Positions 41,156 to 52,356 of a stretch of DNA of 64,000 nt are shown in pieces. The stretch's first letter is position 1. Every line of letters begins with the position of its first letter. Below the pieces are notes generated by a model, which saw only the letters and a list, made by a program, of their open reading frames with translations, searched no databases and was not told the DNA's origin. The position numbers were made by a program, and so were the translations under genes. Source of the stretch: Azolla caroliniana (lineage: Eukaryota; Polypodiophyta); assembly GCA_043228905.1 (NCBI GenBank), contig JBHGNT010000007.1, positions 4,960,001 to 5,024,000 on the forward strand, written 5' to 3'.

Positions 41156-43306
41156 ATGAGGGGGTCGGACCTTGCAGAAGCCATGGCTTCGGCTGTAGAC
41201 CATATAGTGAGTGTGCGTGAAGGCACTGGCACCCTTGATAGGGCTATCAAGGCAGTTGTCGGTACGATCGTCCGGTTTAGTGGAAAGGATGCCACGAGCT
41301 ACTTGGCATCCTACCGGGCTGAGATGGTAATGAGGGACATTTCGGAAGAGAGGCGTCTAGCCGGGTTCCCTTGAGTGGCGATGCCGGGTATCCATACGGA
41401 GGTGCTCGAGGTACGGGTTGAGAGCTGGACCTGGGAGGAGTTCGAAGGTCGGCTCCTCGAAAGATACGGGCTTGAAGATGCGCTTCGACATGGTATGTGC
41501 ACGAGTTGTGCTATTTCGAAGCGGGACTTCATGGAGTGGGTGGAGACCCCCGACAAAGGAAGGAACGCGTCAGTGCTCCTTCGGGAGTTTGAGGAACGCT
41601 TCGCACGCCTCTCGGTGCTTGACCGGACCGTTCTAGACACAAGCTGTGTCCTATTGTTTGTTAAGTCGGTTGACGAGCGGGATCGGGAGCAGGTAGGCCT
41701 CCTATTGGAGACTGATGACGGGCTGACGGGCGACTGGGCCGTGGTGAAAAGGGTCTGTGGCCGTTTCGACAAATGGTGGGAATGGGTTGACAAAGGATCG
41801 ACAGGGGCGGGCTTTGTCGCAGCAAAGAAGCTCGAGCCAACACCACCAACGCGAAGGGAAGAGACCCGAGATTGGCTCGAGACCGGGTCGGCCTCAACCA
41901 GCATGGTCAAGGGCTCGTCCGGGGTAGCAACTCTGGAGGAGCTGGCGCGGATGGTAAAGGATCTCCAGATCGCCCAGGCACGGAGGGATGGTGGCAAACA
42001 GGCCCGTGACCGACGACCTCTGGCGGAAAACAGGTGCATGTGGTGTGACGCGGTTGGGCACATCCGAAAGGACCGCGGGGACTTCGCCGAGGCGATGAGA
42101 AGCAACGTGGTGTACCTGTGGAATGGTCGGGTGCACGCCAGCAAGACCCGAAGGGCCCTAAACCTGAACGTCGGGCGAGGGGGCATGAAAAGGCTGATGG
42201 AGGAGGCGGCGGCTCGTCACGCGGAGACCGTCCACTACTCGGCGTCAGCTGGTATTCGGGTCAGAGGTGGCGAGGCCCCGAAGACGAACAAAGCTGGGTT
42301 CTGGCCGACGATGCTGGAAGGCCTCGACGGCGCGCGGCTGAGGAAAGAAGAGGTGGACCGCGCGGAAAAATGGGTCCGGGAGGTAACTGGGTGGAGTGAC
42401 CCGGTGGAAGAAAAGACGGGCTTCGTCGAAGCCGCTTGTCAAAACTACGAGGCTCTGGTAGAGGACAAGTGGGTAGGGAAAACCGGAGGGGTCGGGCCCT
42501 CAGAGCGATATGAAACTCGATACGGGCTAAGGCGGAATGAGGCCGGTGTACTCGGCGCCCAGGATAATCCGAAGAAGGGCGGGTACCGGTTGGGCACAGA
42601 AATCGAAAGATCCATGGACCTGCGAAAGGTCCTGGAAGAACGAATCCTCGACAACAAGGTGGAACTGTCGCTGAGGGAAGTGCTTGGGATCGCCAAGAAG
42701 GAGTTCCACGACTCCATCGTAGACTTGGTGAAGAGGAAGAGGCTGTCGACGGAGACAGAACCGGAGAAGCCGGTGGAGGTGAGGACGACGCACATAGAGG
42801 ACATGGCGTTGGAAGACGAGTTGGCGGAGAGCCACTATTTGAGGCCGCACTGGGCCAGAGTGACTACGGAGACCCCTGTGAAGATCGGAGATGTTCATGA
42901 ACCAGTGGTGGCGTTGGTGGACCACGGTTCAGAAATCAATTTGATGTCCATGGACTTCTATAAGAAGGGAAAATGGCCGATCAACACCAAGCACGGGTGG
43001 AAAATACGGGCGGCGACGCGTGCCACCGAAGAACTGCATGGAGCCTGCCCGAACGTACGAGTAAAGATCGGCGATGTCGAGATTGACTAGCACTTCTTCG
43101 TGCAGGAGACGTCCTCACATCCGGTTATACTAGGAGAACCATACATCACGGCAGCACGGATGGAGACCAAGGTGCTGGACAACGGCTCGGCCTATGGAAG
43201 GGTCAAGAGCCAGGATGGGCGTCACTCAGTCCAGTTCCTGACGGTGAGGCCGAACCATGAGCGGAACCGCAAGACCCTCGGGGGCGAAAGCCGAGAGGAT
43301 TTTTAG
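41156..43306 (+). pseudogene. Gypsy G1 gag and protease, with nonsense codons
   Basis: ATG 41156 opens gag (RFSGKDATSYLASYRAEM, then SWTWEEFEGRLLERYG). The zinc knuckle CMWCDAVGHIRKDR has lost its last Cys. The protease region has ALVDHGSEINLM (about 42910), so the active triplet is D-H-G rather than the usual D-S/T-G, followed by VILGEPYITA. In-frame TGA at 41372 and TAG at 43088 and 43304 interrupt one otherwise continuous frame. The first matches an Arg codon in relict G4 and the second a likely Gln (CAG). Between 43306 and 43440 further stops lie in the linker to the reverse transcriptase. Confidence 0.88.
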
Positions 43307-43444
43307 AGAGGGCTATCAAGGCGTGGGGCTGCAATAGTCCGGACACTCCGAGAAAACCCCACAAATGTACGATAGCGGAGAAGACCTGTACTATAAGTAG
43401 GAAACTTTGGTTCTCCGACAATGGAGGGTGTACGATAGTCGACG

Positions 43445-44774
43445 TTGTTGGACGGAAGAAGAAAAGGGCAGAGGAGTGACTTCGGGCATGTGGTATCCTC
43501 GGCCTCGGAGAGGAAATCAACGGAGCCGTGGAGGCGATCTCTTACCGATGATACCTTGGGGGAGCTGCGAGAGGTAGTCAGAGGAGTCCTTAAAGAGGAC
43601 CGGACGATTCCGGTATGTTCGGAAAGGATGTACGAAGTCATCGCCGACTTCAGTAGAGGGCTCGAGTCGGATCAAACGGCCCGGGTGGACACGAGGTACA
43701 AGACTGTGGACCGGAAGGTGAGGCCAGTCACGGTTCCCTTGCCGGAGGGCAACGAGTTGCGAATAAAGGGGGTTGCATCGGACCCGAGTTTACGAAATCC
43801 GGCCCGCATAGGACACACGTTCACTGACATAACGTTGCGCGAGCTCAAAATCGGTGGGGGTGGCTTCCTACTGTTGGCGGAAGAGGACCGTTTTCGGGGA
43901 ATGCTCGGAAGGCACGGGAAGGCTTTCGCATTCTCACCGGAGGAGATCAGGTGCGTAGACCCGACAGTCGTGGAACCGATGGTGATATTCACGGTACCGC
44001 ATGTGCCGTGGAGTCTCAAACCAATTCCAATACCTAGAGCTCACATCCCGAAGTTGATGGAGCTGTTAAAGCAGAAGGTCGAGATGGGAATCCTCGAACC
44101 GTCGAGTGCCCCATACTCGAATCGGTGGTTTACCGTGCCGAAGAAGGACGGCACGCTACGCTTTATCCAAGACCTGCAGCCAGTCAACAAGGTGACCATT
44201 CAAAACACAGGAATCGGACCGACAATAGACGAGTTTGCGGAGGCCTTCGCCGGAAGGTCGATTTACTCGGTCGGTGATCTCTACTCGGGGTACGATCAGT
44301 TCCAGCTTCCCGTAGAGAGCAGAGACATCACGACAATGCGAACTCCTCTCGCACTAGTACGGATGTGTACCCTGCCACAAGGAGGGATGAACTCGGTGGC
44401 TCACATGGTGAACGCAATGAACAAAGTGCTGAGGGATTGTATCCCAGACATCACCATGCCGTTTTTGGACGACGTCCCGATCAAGGGATGCCCGGTGGAG
44501 GAAAGGGACGAGACGATCTGACCGGACGGATGCCGGAAATTCGTGGCGACGCACATCGACGACTGCGAGAAGGTGCTGCAGAGGTTGGAGGGAGCGAGGC
44601 TCACCTTCTCCGGGGGAAAGTCGGCCTTCGGGCAATCAGAGATCATGGTCGTCGGACACCTATGCGGGCCATACGGCCGGAAACCGTCTCCAGCTAAGGT
44701 AGAAGGCATCGCTGCGATGAAGAACGACTGCAACTCGGTCATGGAGGTTCGGAGGTTCTTGGGAGCGTGCGCGT
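43445..44774 (+). pseudogene. Gypsy G1 reverse transcriptase
   Basis: The protein shows IPIPRAHIPKLMELLKQKVE, RWFTVPKKDGTLRFIQDLQPVN, DLYSGYDQFQLPVE and the catalytic motif MPFLDDVPIKG, in which the usual Y-I/V-D-D is F-L-D-D. Both Asp are kept. TGA at 44519 (in a position fitting CGA to TGA) precedes HIDDCEKVLQRLEGARLTFS and KPSPAKVEGI of the thumb/connection region. The frame runs into the solo LTR at 44775 just after FLGACA. Confidence 0.9.
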
Positions 44775-45424
44775 TGTCGTGAAGAAAACCGTCCCTTGGT
44801 GCAATCCGTGAATAGCGCCCATGAACCGGCCCTTCACGTGCGTGCGCTCTTAATGTATATAATAGAGAATTAGGTACATAGAGATATCCTGGGCAGTTAG
44901 ATTCAGTAGGTAGGAAGTAAATGAGGGAGATGGCTCCCTTCTTGATGCTATAAAGGAGAGGGAGACGCAGGGAGAAGGGGCGCGCATTAAGGAGGACGAA
45001 GTGCTGTCGGACCGGAACCGAACGCTTCTCCTTTGTTCGTTCTCCATCGCACTTCTCTGCAAGTTTTCGGGAGGCTCGCGCTACTTCGAGGAACGCCCGT
45101 GTGCTTCCAGCAGCACCTCCACCCTTTTCCCCTTTTCGTGCGCAGACGAACAAGCATCGGCATCTATTCGCCGGCTTGTTCGGTTGTAACTGCTCGCGTG
45201 CTTTGTTGTGTATTCTATTACTCGTTAATATACAAACACTTGTGTCTCCCTATCTCTGTGTCCCTTCGCGTCGTCTGTGTTGACGGGCCGTGCCCCCTGT
45301 GTTTCTTACTCATACGTGACAGGGCGTCACTCTCTTTCTCTTTCCCCTTCTATCACCTGCTCTTCGGTTCAAGACCCCGGTGGTCCCGCCTCGTTTCTCC
45401 ACGCACGCGCGTAGTAACGCGACA
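44775..45424 (+). mobile_element. Solo LTR of the G1 family inside G1 (650 bp)
   Basis: TGTCGTGAAG to CGCGACA, clearly related to but diverged from the G1 LTRs, and flanked by the 4-bp duplication GCGT (44771-44774 and 45425-45428). Removing it with one GCGT makes the reverse transcriptase-RNase H frame continuous. It has the same orientation as its host. Confidence 0.93.
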
Positions 45425-47446
45425 GCGTTCTACCACATATGGATCCCGCATTACGCTCACGTCGCGGAGCCGTTATACGGGTTGCTGAAAAAGGGGCGAA
45501 GATTCGAGTGGAGAGACGAGCATACGGAGTCTGTCCGGAAGATTAAGGAAGCACTTGCCGCGGCTCCGGCGCTCCGAAAGGCTGTCTACGGAAAGAGCAC
45601 TCCAATTTACGTAACGGTAGACACGAGTCCGACCGGGATCGGATGGGTCGTCAACCAGGAGGACGAGGACGGCATGCATTCCCCGATCCGGTTCGGCGCA
45701 AAGGTCCTCAGCGAGCCACAGCGAGGATACGCCCAGGTTAAACGCGAGCTCTGGGGTATCGTTTCGGTGGTAAAGGCCGACAAAGACTACCTGATCGGGG
45801 CAGAGGTAATTATCGAGACGGACTGCCTGCCAATTCTTGGCATGGTTTCCGGATGCGCGACGCCGGACTTGGCAATGCTCAGGTGGATAGTGTACATCAA
45901 GTCCCTGAATCTGGAAATACGACACATTTTTGGGAAAGACAACGCCATGGCCGACATGCTTTCAAGGGTGAGGTTCGAAAACGACGGCGGCATGGTTTCA
46001 GAGGACGAGGAAGTCGGCGTGGACTTCTTCGAGGCGGCTTACGTGACAACCAACGGGGAATGCTCTCCAATGCTTAACGACTTCGACGAGAGCAAGTACG
46101 ATGGGGAGTGGCTGCAGATCGGCGGGTTCCTGAAAACAATGACATCGGACGCGTCATGGACAACGGACGAGGCCAACCGGATTCGGAAGAAAGCCTATCG
46201 ATTCTTTCTCCGGGACGGATACATCTGGAAGCATCCGAAGAAGAGGAACGGCGTCCCGTTCCGAGTGGTGGCGAAGAAGGAGGAACAGGACGATTTGTTG
46301 GCGGCGTACCACGATAGCCCGTGGGCTGGACACCGTGGAACGTGGGCCACGTTTGAAAAGCTAAAGGGGAAGTACTGGTGGCCGGGACTATACCGGGATG
46401 TGCATCAGTTCGTGACGACTTGCGGAAGCTGTCAGGTGCACTCCATGATCCGACATTGGGACGAGCTTCACCTAACCTACCCTCCGACCGTCCACTTCAA
46501 GTGGATGGTGGATTTGGTGACGATGCCAATGGGGTTAGGACAGATGCGGTATCTGGTGCTGGCTCGGGAAGATCTAACGAACCAGGTTGAAGGCTGAGCC
46601 CTGCAGAACAAGACGACGGCAGCCGTGTGCCGGTTTTTGATTGAGGACGTAGTATGCCGATACGGGTGCATAGGGAAGATCGTGGCTGACCGTGGTGAGT
46701 TGGACGCAGAAGAGGCCGAAGAACTGTTCGACCGGCTAGGAGTCAAACTTTCGCTCACCACAACGTACAATCCGGAGGCGAATGGGAAGGTGGAGCACGG
46801 GCACGGGCCAATTGTCAAAGCGCTAGTACGGGCATGCGGAGGCTGAGTCGGGGACTGGCCACGACTGCTACCTTATGCCTTGTGGGCGGACCGGACTACG
46901 CACAGTTCGATAACCGGGTTCATGCCGGCCAAGCTGATGTTCGGACAGAAGCCGATCATGCCAACAGAGCAAACGATCTCCTCGTGGGCCACGGTGGACT
47001 GGAGGGACGAGATGAGCCGGAAGGAACTGTTGGCGGCGCGGATTCGACAGCTTGAGCGGAGGCCAGAGGACGTAGAACGGGCCGCAGAGAAACTTCGAGT
47101 AGCGAGGATAAGGAACAAAGCCCGGTTCGACCGAACACACCGGCTCCGGCCAAGGAAGATCGAGGAAGGCGACTGGGTGCTAGTCTACGACAGCAGTCTG
47201 GACAATCAGCACAGGGCCACGCGGAAGTTTGCGAGGAGGTGGTTCGGGCCTTACGTAGTAACAGGCGCCAACACCAATGGGACGTACCATCTCGCGGAGC
47301 TCGACGGTACGAGAATGGCGATACCGGTAGCGGGGAAGAGGATCAAAGCGTTCAAGAAACGGCACGACGGGGAGCCGGAGCTAGGGGGCATGGACAGCGA
47401 CGACGAGCAGCCCGAGGCGGAGGATGAACCGGTAAACGAGGAATAA
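45425..47446 (+). pseudogene. Gypsy G1 RNase H and integrase
   Basis: RNase H starts with VTVDTSPTGIGWVVNQ and has FGAKVLSEPQRGYAQVKRELWG. Integrase has an HHCC finger (H-X3-H...C-X2-C, with GHRGTW and TTCGSCQ) and a core VDLVTMP, VADRGELD and EANGKVEHG, with a C-terminal GPY/F-like module (RRWFGPYVV). TGA codons at 46595 and 46844, both fitting CGA to TGA, break a frame that otherwise runs to TAA 47444. No chromodomain follows. Confidence 0.9.
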
Positions 47447-47510
47447 AATCAAGGATCGGTTTTCTCCCGTAGGAACCCAATTTTGGCGCATACCGGTGGA
47501 TGCGTGGTTA

Positions 47511-47520
47511 GGTGGGGGCG
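47511..47520 (+). other. Polypurine tract, Gypsy G1
   Basis: GGTGGGGGCG, two bases before the 3' LTR start TGTCG. Confidence 0.75.
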
Positions 47521-47522
47521 GA

Positions 47523-48093
47523 TGTCGTGAAGAAAACCATCCCCAGGCGCAAACCGTGTGTTATGTGTGTGAACCAGCCCTTACACGTGGGCACGTCCCT
47601 TGTCGTATGGTAGATAGGTAGGCACAAAGGTTAGATCCTAGGTAGCAATATTCTATAAGGGAAATCGAGGAGTATCTCTGTCCGAAAGGACAGAGAATTA
47701 ATGTGATGTAAACAGGTGAAACGGCCTCCCTCCTTGAGCTATAAAGGAGAGGGAGACAGGGGGAGAGAGGGGATCGCGCACTAAAAGGAACGAAGTGCTG
47801 TCGGACTAGGGGGGCTCTTCTTCTCTGTCGTTCTCCATAGGTTTCTTTGGCGCAGGTTCTCAGGAGGCTGATTCTGCTCCGTGGAACGCCCGTGTGCTTC
47901 CGGCAGGATCTCCATCTTGCTCTCCTGTGTGCGTGGGTGATCAAGCGTCGGCATCCACCTCGCCGACCTGGTCGGCTGTAACCGTTCGAGTCATCTGCAT
48001 ACATTTATATACATACGCTAGTGTTCTCAACTCGTGTCTCCTGTGTTGTTGGGCCGCGTCCCCGTGCACTTCTCTGTCTATACGTGTGTGAGC

Positions 48094-48138
<45 letters not shown>

Positions 48139-48212
48139 TTCTCACCTATTCCTCGGTCCAAGACCCCAGTGGTCCCGCCTTGTTCTCCACGCATGCGCGT
48201 AACAACGCGACA
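47523..48212 (+). repeat. 3' LTR of Gypsy G1 (690 bp)
   Basis: The partner of 40445-41112, with an expanded CT run (48095-48134) and scattered substitutions. Confidence 0.95.
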
Positions 48213-48216
48213 CCGT

Positions 48217-49034
48217 AGAGGCATATGGAGACGATATCTCTGTCCTTGGTTTCTGACTGCCGGTTCCTCCGTTTGTTCCTCATCCAAATCCGATTCAGGA
48301 TCTTGTACGGTTCCGGTGTCTTCTTCTTCTTCGGTCGGTTCGGTTTCCTATCCGTCTCTGGCCGGTTCGTCGAGTGTCATCCGGTTACCGGCTAACATCC
48401 GGTTTTCAACCAGGTACATCCTTTCGTTCTCAAGCCGGTTCTCAATGGACGATCCGGAGTTCGTTACCTTCTGCTCCGACTCCCAGTCGGCAATGGTCCT
48501 GTCTTCCATGAAGGCTATGTCTCGACTCCGGAACACCTTTCTGTCAACCAGAACCCACACCCGGTAACCGAACTCATTATCACCGTATCCAAGGAATATG
48601 CATGGTCGGAACTTCGGATCCAGCTTTGCTCTCTTGTCCTTCGCCACATGCACGTATGCGAGACACCCAAACACCTTCAGATGCCGGTAAGACACATCCT
48701 TACCAGTCCACACTTTCTGAGGTGAGTCTCCTCCCAAGGGTACTCAGGGTGATTTGTTTATCACATAGGTTGTTGTCGTCAATGCCTCAGCCCAAAACCT
48801 CTTGGGTAGCTTGGCATGTGCAAGCATGCTCTAGACTTTCTCCATTATGGTCCGATTCATCCTTCCGGCCAACCCGTTTAGTTCCGGCGTCTTCGGCACG
48901 GTGAATTCGAGCCGGATTGCCTTTGACCAGCAGTACTCCTCGAACTGCCCCTGGTATTCTCCTCCATTATCTGCTCGAACCGCTTTCAGCTTCCGACCGG
49001 TTTCTCTTTCCACTCTCGCATGGAGATCCTTGAA
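48217..49034 (-). pseudogene. Copia C3 integrase and acidic linker (fragment)
   Basis: The minus strand encodes VRADNGGEYQGQF, PKTPELNGLAGRMNRTIME, RHLKVFGCLAYVHVAKDKR, RSRDIAFMEDRTIADWES and an acidic linker ending QRYRLHMPLR, all matching C1 and C2. A TAG near 48830 and a frame change near 48740 break it. It starts abruptly in the integrase core at about 49034, where Gypsy G2-B begins. C3 gag, protease and 5' LTR are missing. Confidence 0.9.
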
Positions 49035-49036
49035 GA

Positions 49037-51963
49037 CTAGATAGTACAGCTTGTTGCGAACAATCTTGGAATCAACGATGGCGGCAACCTCGTACTCCGG
49101 CCCATCTTCAAGCTCGATCGGGGGTGGAGGTTAGATAACACGTCCTGGGATGGTGCTCTCGTGGTAGGGTTCAAGGAGAGAACTATGAAACACCGGATGT
49201 ATCCGAAGTTGAGGAGGTAGATCAAGACGAAAAGCAACATCATTAATCTTTCCTATAATACGGAAAGGACCTAATCGCCGATAATCCAACTTCTCACATG
49301 GGCAAGTAGTCTTGATGTGTCGTCGTAGCAGCCACACCCGATCTCCAATATTAAAACTACATGGAAGTCGATGACGATCCGCGTAGACTTTGTGTGTTTG
49401 TTGAGCTTGCTAGAGATGAGTAGATAAACCCGCTTGTATCTTGCGTAACCGCTCCAAACGATCCTCTACGCACGGATTTGTGGACACCTTTGGAGTTTCA
49501 AGTACACTCCACCGGGGGTGACATCCCGTATAAGCATAAAATGGTGTAACTTTAGTGGATGCGTGGATAGAATTGTTATAGGAAAATTCGGTGAAGTGGA
49601 GAATATCTGCCCAGTCATCCTGATGATAGGTGAGAAAGCACCGCAGATACTGCTCCAGCGTTTGATTTGTTCGTTCAGCTTGGCCGTCGGTTTGTGGGTG
49701 GTAGCCGAAGGAGAGGTTACAAGTGACCTTGAGCATGTTAAAAAGGTGCTTCTAGAATTTTGACACAAACTGGGGTCCACGGTCACTGATGATACTATCG
49801 GGAAGTCCATGATGCCGATATACTTCACGCATGACAATTTCAGGAGTGTCTTTACTGGAGATCTCCTTAGTACAGGGCAAGAAATGAGCCATCTTCGTAT
49901 ATCGATCGACCACCGTTAGAATCGCATTGAACCCCTTAGAGACTGGAAGATCTGTGATAAAGTCTAGAGCAATGGATTGCCATGACTTGCTTGGAATTGG
50001 TAATGGTTCTAATAAACCATATGGATGATGCCTTGGCATTTTCGCTCTGCAACATGTATCACAAGTCCGAACAAAATCCTCGACAAATTGTCACATACAG
50101 GGCCACCAGAATGATCGTTGTACTAAATGTAATGTTTTAGTACTACCAAAATGCCCAGCTGTATATGTGTCATGACAGTTTTGTACTACTCGAAGGCGGC
50201 AAGAACCATTAGGAACATACAAAAGTTCTTTAAAGAAGAGTAATCCATCATGATATTTGAATTTCCGATAGTCCGTACCTGGTGGTTGCGACTGTGAGCA
50301 CGACGCTCGAGAGAGATCAATTTGTGCTAGTATAGCTTGGGCGAAGGCATCTGTCTTCAAGTCTTCACGTATGGTATCAATAACGCGGGAATCCATAGGC
50401 ATGTCAAAGATCTGTGTTGCTTGTAGTCGTGCCGGTCCCAAGATGACTTGTTTTTGGTTATCGAAAGCTGGCTCACCGGGACGGGGTGCTAGATACGAAC
50501 GCCGTGATAATGCATCTGCCTTCCCTTGGTGCCTCCCTAGACGATATGTAATTTTGAAGTTGAAACGCGTGAGGAAGTGGGTCCACCGAGCTTGACGTCG
50601 ATTCAACACACGAGCATCCTGAAAGTAGGCAAGATTCTTGTGGTCTTTGAGTAATCTTGTATGAACTTCCGGTAAAAATTGGCAAAGCCTAGGAAGCATT
50701 GCACATCCCGCACCAAACGCGGAGTCTGCCATTCTACCACCGTTTTGACCTTAGTTTGGTCCATGGAGATGACTTCTAACAAAATGATGTAGCCGAGAAA
50801 TTCCACTTGGTTGCACCCGAAACTACATTTTTCCAGCTTTGCATACAGACCATGTTCTCGAAGTCATTTTAGTACTAATAGTACATGAGAATCATATTCT
50901 TCTTGGGTCTTTGAATAGACCAGTAGATCATCCAAATAGATGATCAAATAATCATCCAATAGATCTCGGAATATATCATTAGCCATGTGCTAGAAGACTG
51001 CCGGCACATTAGTGAGACCGAACGGCATGACCGTATACTCGAAGTGCCCATATCTGGTGCGAAACGCGGTCTTGCATTCGTCTCCTGGTCGGATCCGTAC
51101 GAGGTTATATGCTCCCCGTAAGTCGATCTTCGTGAAGAACCTGGCACCATTGATCCGTTCTAAAAGACTTGAGATAAGGGGAAGAGCATACCTATTCCTG
51201 ATTGTAACCTTATTCAGGCCACGATAATCTACAACGAGACGAAGCGATCCATCCTTTTTCTTGACGAAGAAAATGGGCGCGCCGGCTGGAGATTTCGAAT
51301 GCCCAATGAAACCATTTTCCAAATTCTCCTCTATATAGGCCCAAAGGACTTCCAGCTCGGTTGCTGACAAATTGTAGATCGGTCCCCATGGCGGCTCTTT
51401 TCCCGGTTGTAAATCGATGGGGCAATCGTATAGTCGATGATGAGGAAGTGTGTTGGCTTGTACTTTATCGAACACATCGGCGTAATTACTGATATTGCAA
51501 AGAGGAACATTTCCTCCTTGCGCCCTTCTTTACGCAACTGACGTAACGAGATGGTTACCATCTTCTGAGTTGACCCTTGGGTTTGTTGACACCGGATTTC
51601 TCTTGTTCTCCAATCTATGTCTGGGTTATGTAACTCGAACCACGGTATTCCTAAAACTATTGGAAGTTCTGGGATACTAATAATATTAAATGATACTACA
51701 CATGCTAAGTTATCTAGGACAATATTAATGGGCTCTGACTCTTGTATGATATTTCCGGAAGCAATGGGACGTCCATCAATGACTACTACAGAGGCTGGAC
51801 ACTGGAGCTTTCTTAGGGATATCTTATGAGCTTGAGCAAATTTCTTATCCATAAAGCAAGAGTTAGCTCCGGAATCTAGGAGTGCTAGGACATGTACTGG
51901 AGGGGTACTTTTAGTACTAACTATTACTTGGGCTACGATGACATCACTAACTTGCTTAGAGGG
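49037..51963 (-). pseudogene. Gypsy G2-B pol: protease, RT, partial RNase H, integrase (fragment)
   Basis: The minus strand runs from protease (LDSGANSCFMDKKFA, about 51860) through reverse transcriptase, RNase H and integrase (TPFYAYTGCHPRW) to the start of the chromodomain. A 361-bp deletion relative to G2-A removes most of RNase H at about 50645, and a smaller one lies at about 51485. Stops and frame changes are frequent; the TGA after WPCM and the TAG after VSKF are shared with G2-A. The 3' end is lost at 49037 with 3-bp microhomology (GAC) to Copia C3. G2-A is inserted at 51963. Confidence 0.92.
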
Positions 51964-52343
51964 TGTCAGGAACAATACTAAGACAGAGAAGGAATTAGTA
52001 CTAAAAGAAGTATTAGTACTAAGAGAGGTGAAGAACTCTCGAGAGAAGGAAAGAGTGAGTGAGAGAGAGGGAGACAGAGATCGAGAGAGAGAGAGAGAGA
52101 GATCATAAGAAAAGATATTCATTATGTGAAGAAAATGTACAATAGCTAGGAGGCTTAAGACTGGCGTTGAACCGATTTGGTTTGAAATAATGCGTTGTGC
52201 CTCCTTTTATAGTGTTCTAAGGAATACTCCTGAAGTTTCTAGAATGTTCCAGAGAAATCGGTATTACAATGTATAGTCTAATGGTCAAGAGCTCGACCCA
52301 TGTAGCATAAGGTCATGGGTTCGAGTCTTGCCATATCATGACA
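51964..52343 (-). repeat. 3' LTR of G2-A (380 bp)
   Basis: The minus strand runs from TGTCATGATATGG to GTTCCTGACA. A TATA box (minus-strand TATAAAA, 52211-52205) lies 33 nt upstream of a 12-nt segment (52178-52167) complementary to the primer site. The U3 start also holds A-box and B-box-like words readable on the plus strand (52274-52284 and 52318-52328). Confidence 0.95.
52167..52211 (-). promoter_or_regulatory. G2-A TATA box and presumed transcript 5' end
   Basis: Minus-strand ACTATAAAAGG places a start site roughly 25-33 nt downstream, at or just before AAATCGGTTCAA. That segment would lie at the 5' end of the RNA and could fold back on the primer site. Confidence 0.6.
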
Positions 52344-52356
52344 CTATCCCCCCTTT
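52344..52356 (-). other. Polypurine tract, G2-A
   Basis: Minus-strand AAAGGGGGGATAG directly abuts the LTR and is translated within the pol C-terminus (FKGGI). Confidence 0.85.

Larger units (their letters stand above)
40445..48212 (+). mobile_element. Ty3/Gypsy retrotransposon G1, nested in Copia C3
   Basis: LTRs of 668 and 690 bp (the difference is mainly a CT microsatellite) flank gag, protease, reverse transcriptase, RNase H and integrase in the Gypsy order. The frame is interrupted by a solo LTR of the same family at 44775. Flanks are CCAT (40441-40444) and CCGT (48213-48216): a 4-bp duplication with one transition, or a recombinant junction. No chromodomain is seen. Confidence 0.94.

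Noticed and set aside
52265-52343. A tRNA gene
   Set aside because: Only box-like words are present. No full cloverleaf or acceptor stem could be paired, and the sequence is part of an LTR repeated at 57145.
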